The notes beneath the pieces are model-generated. The model was not told the DNA's origin, did not search any database, and saw nothing but the letters and a program-made list of their open reading frames with translations. The position numbers and the translations under genes are program-made. DNA of 5,997 nucleotides from Acidimicrobiaceae bacterium (GTDB lineage: Bacteria > Actinomycetota > Acidimicrobiia > Acidimicrobiales > MedAcidi-G1), in the NCBI GenBank assembly GCA_003541675.1, contig DPMC01000182.1:1-5997 (forward strand). Reading direction: 5' to 3'. The stretch's first letter is position 1. Every line of letters begins with the position of its first letter. Positions 5,386-5,997 of this stretch are shown piece by piece.

Positions 5386-5997
5386 GTGCCCGGGGAGACC
5401 AGGTCCATTGCCGAACTAGTGGCCGCCGCCCGGGGTGGCGAACGTCGGGCCACCGCTCGGCTCCTGACCCTCGTCGAACGGGGCGGGCCACCGGCCGACG
5501 AGGTGGCCGAACGGGCCTGGTCGGAACTCGGCGAAAGGGCTTCTGGCGGAGCGACTGGCAACGGGCATCGTTCCCACGTGATCGGTCTGACCGGGCCACC
5601 GGGTGCCGGCAAGTCCACCCTGGTCGCCGCCTGGACAACCCGACTGGTCGAACGGGGGCGACGGCCGGCCGTACTCGCCGTCGATCCATCGTCCCCACTT
5701 ACCGGGGGTGCCATCCTTGGCGACCGGGTTCGCATGGCGGAGGCCACGGCTTCGGGCGTGTTCATCCGATCCATGGCCACCCGGGGTCATGCAGGAGGCC
5801 TAGCGCTCGCTGTGCCCGGCATGGTGCGGGTGCTAGAGCTGGCCGGATTTGACCCGGTGATCGTCGAGACGGTGGGCGTCGGCCAGGTAGAGGTCGACGT
5901 GGCCTCCACAGCCGACACCGTGCTGGTGGTGGTGACCCCGGGCATGGGTGACGCGGTGCAGGCCAACAAGGCCGGTCTACTCGAGGTGGCCGACGTG
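5386..5997 (+). CDS. meaB: MeaB/ArgK-type GTPase, mutase chaperone (partial)
   Basis: The frame is open from GTG at 5386 to the window end: 204 residues of a family usually about 310-330 long, so roughly the last third is missing. Residues 1-60 form the N-terminal helical region. Then come the Walker A motif G70-PPGAGKS77-T, the DPSSPLTGGAILGDRVRM block (100-117), FIRSMATRGHAGGLA (126-140), the switch-like ETVGVGQVEVD (161-171) and VVVTPGMGDAVQANKAG (181-197). The NKxD base-specificity motif lies beyond the end. Family members use GTP to gate adenosylcobalamin loading and to protect or repair B12 acyl-CoA mutases. The gene starts 6 nt after the small-subunit stop, in the same frame, with GGAG 10 nt upstream as a moderate ribosome site. 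Co-transcription with the mutase is very likely and makes this mutase its client. Confidence 0.93.
   Translation, partial: MPGETRSIAELVAAARGGERRATARLLTLVERGGPPADEVAERAWSELGERASGGATGNGHRSHVIGLTGPPGAGKSTLVAAWTTRLVERGRRPAVLAVDPSSPLTGGAILGDRVRMAEATASGVFIRSMATRGHAGGLALAVPGMVRVLELAGFDPVIVETVGVGQVEVDVASTADTVLVVVTPGMGDAVQANKAGLLEVADV

Noticed and set aside
4872..5780. Minus-strand reading frame of 302 residues
   Set aside because: It is Ser/Arg/Ala/Pro-rich low-complexity translation lying opposite the B12-binding and GTPase genes, both firmly identified.

Overview
The window is high-GC DNA with tightly packed genes, GTG starts and TANNNT-type -10 boxes set for leaderless transcripts. The proteins resemble actinobacterial ones, and the mix (an acetoacetate-decarboxylase-like protein, a DUF7064/AttH-like protein, a split B12 mutase) would suit Acidimicrobiia or a relative. 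That placement is inference from style and protein similarity, not from a marker gene.

Layout. Positions 1-441 hold the 3' end of an unidentified plus-strand gene. It converges, with a 2-nt gap, on a minus-strand block read from right to left: a MarR-family regulator (3285-2779), a 65-residue two-helix membrane protein (2672-2475), an acetoacetate-decarboxylase-superfamily protein (2393-1611) and a DUF7064/AttH-like protein (1574-444). The last two are 36 nt apart and probably share an mRNA. A six-unit array with a 15-bp period fills the gap after the MarR gene. A perfect 14-bp-stem hairpin lies between the membrane protein and the decarboxylase-like gene.

From 3347 rightward runs a compact B12-dependent acyl-CoA mutase operon: mutase large subunit, B12-binding small subunit (overlapping by 1-4 nt) and a MeaB/ArgK-type GTPase chaperone (6 nt further on, cut by the window end). 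By default the large subunit would be called methylmalonyl-CoA mutase. However, the two residues that set substrate choice are Phe65 and Gln183, in place of the Tyr and Arg of methylmalonyl-CoA mutase. This is the isobutyryl-CoA mutase pattern, so the operon most likely interconverts isobutyryl-CoA and n-butyryl-CoA, with the GTPase loading and protecting the cofactor.

The MarR gene and the mutase gene diverge from a 61-bp region. Each has a near-identical TAC-CT box exactly 6 nt before its ATG, arranged as mirror images. A regulator bound between the boxes could control both directions. No known multi-gene defence, mobile or CRISPR system is present. The most notable points are the Icm-type active site, the mirrored leaderless promoters, the 15-bp array and the decarboxylase-like enzyme that lacks the second active-site lysine.
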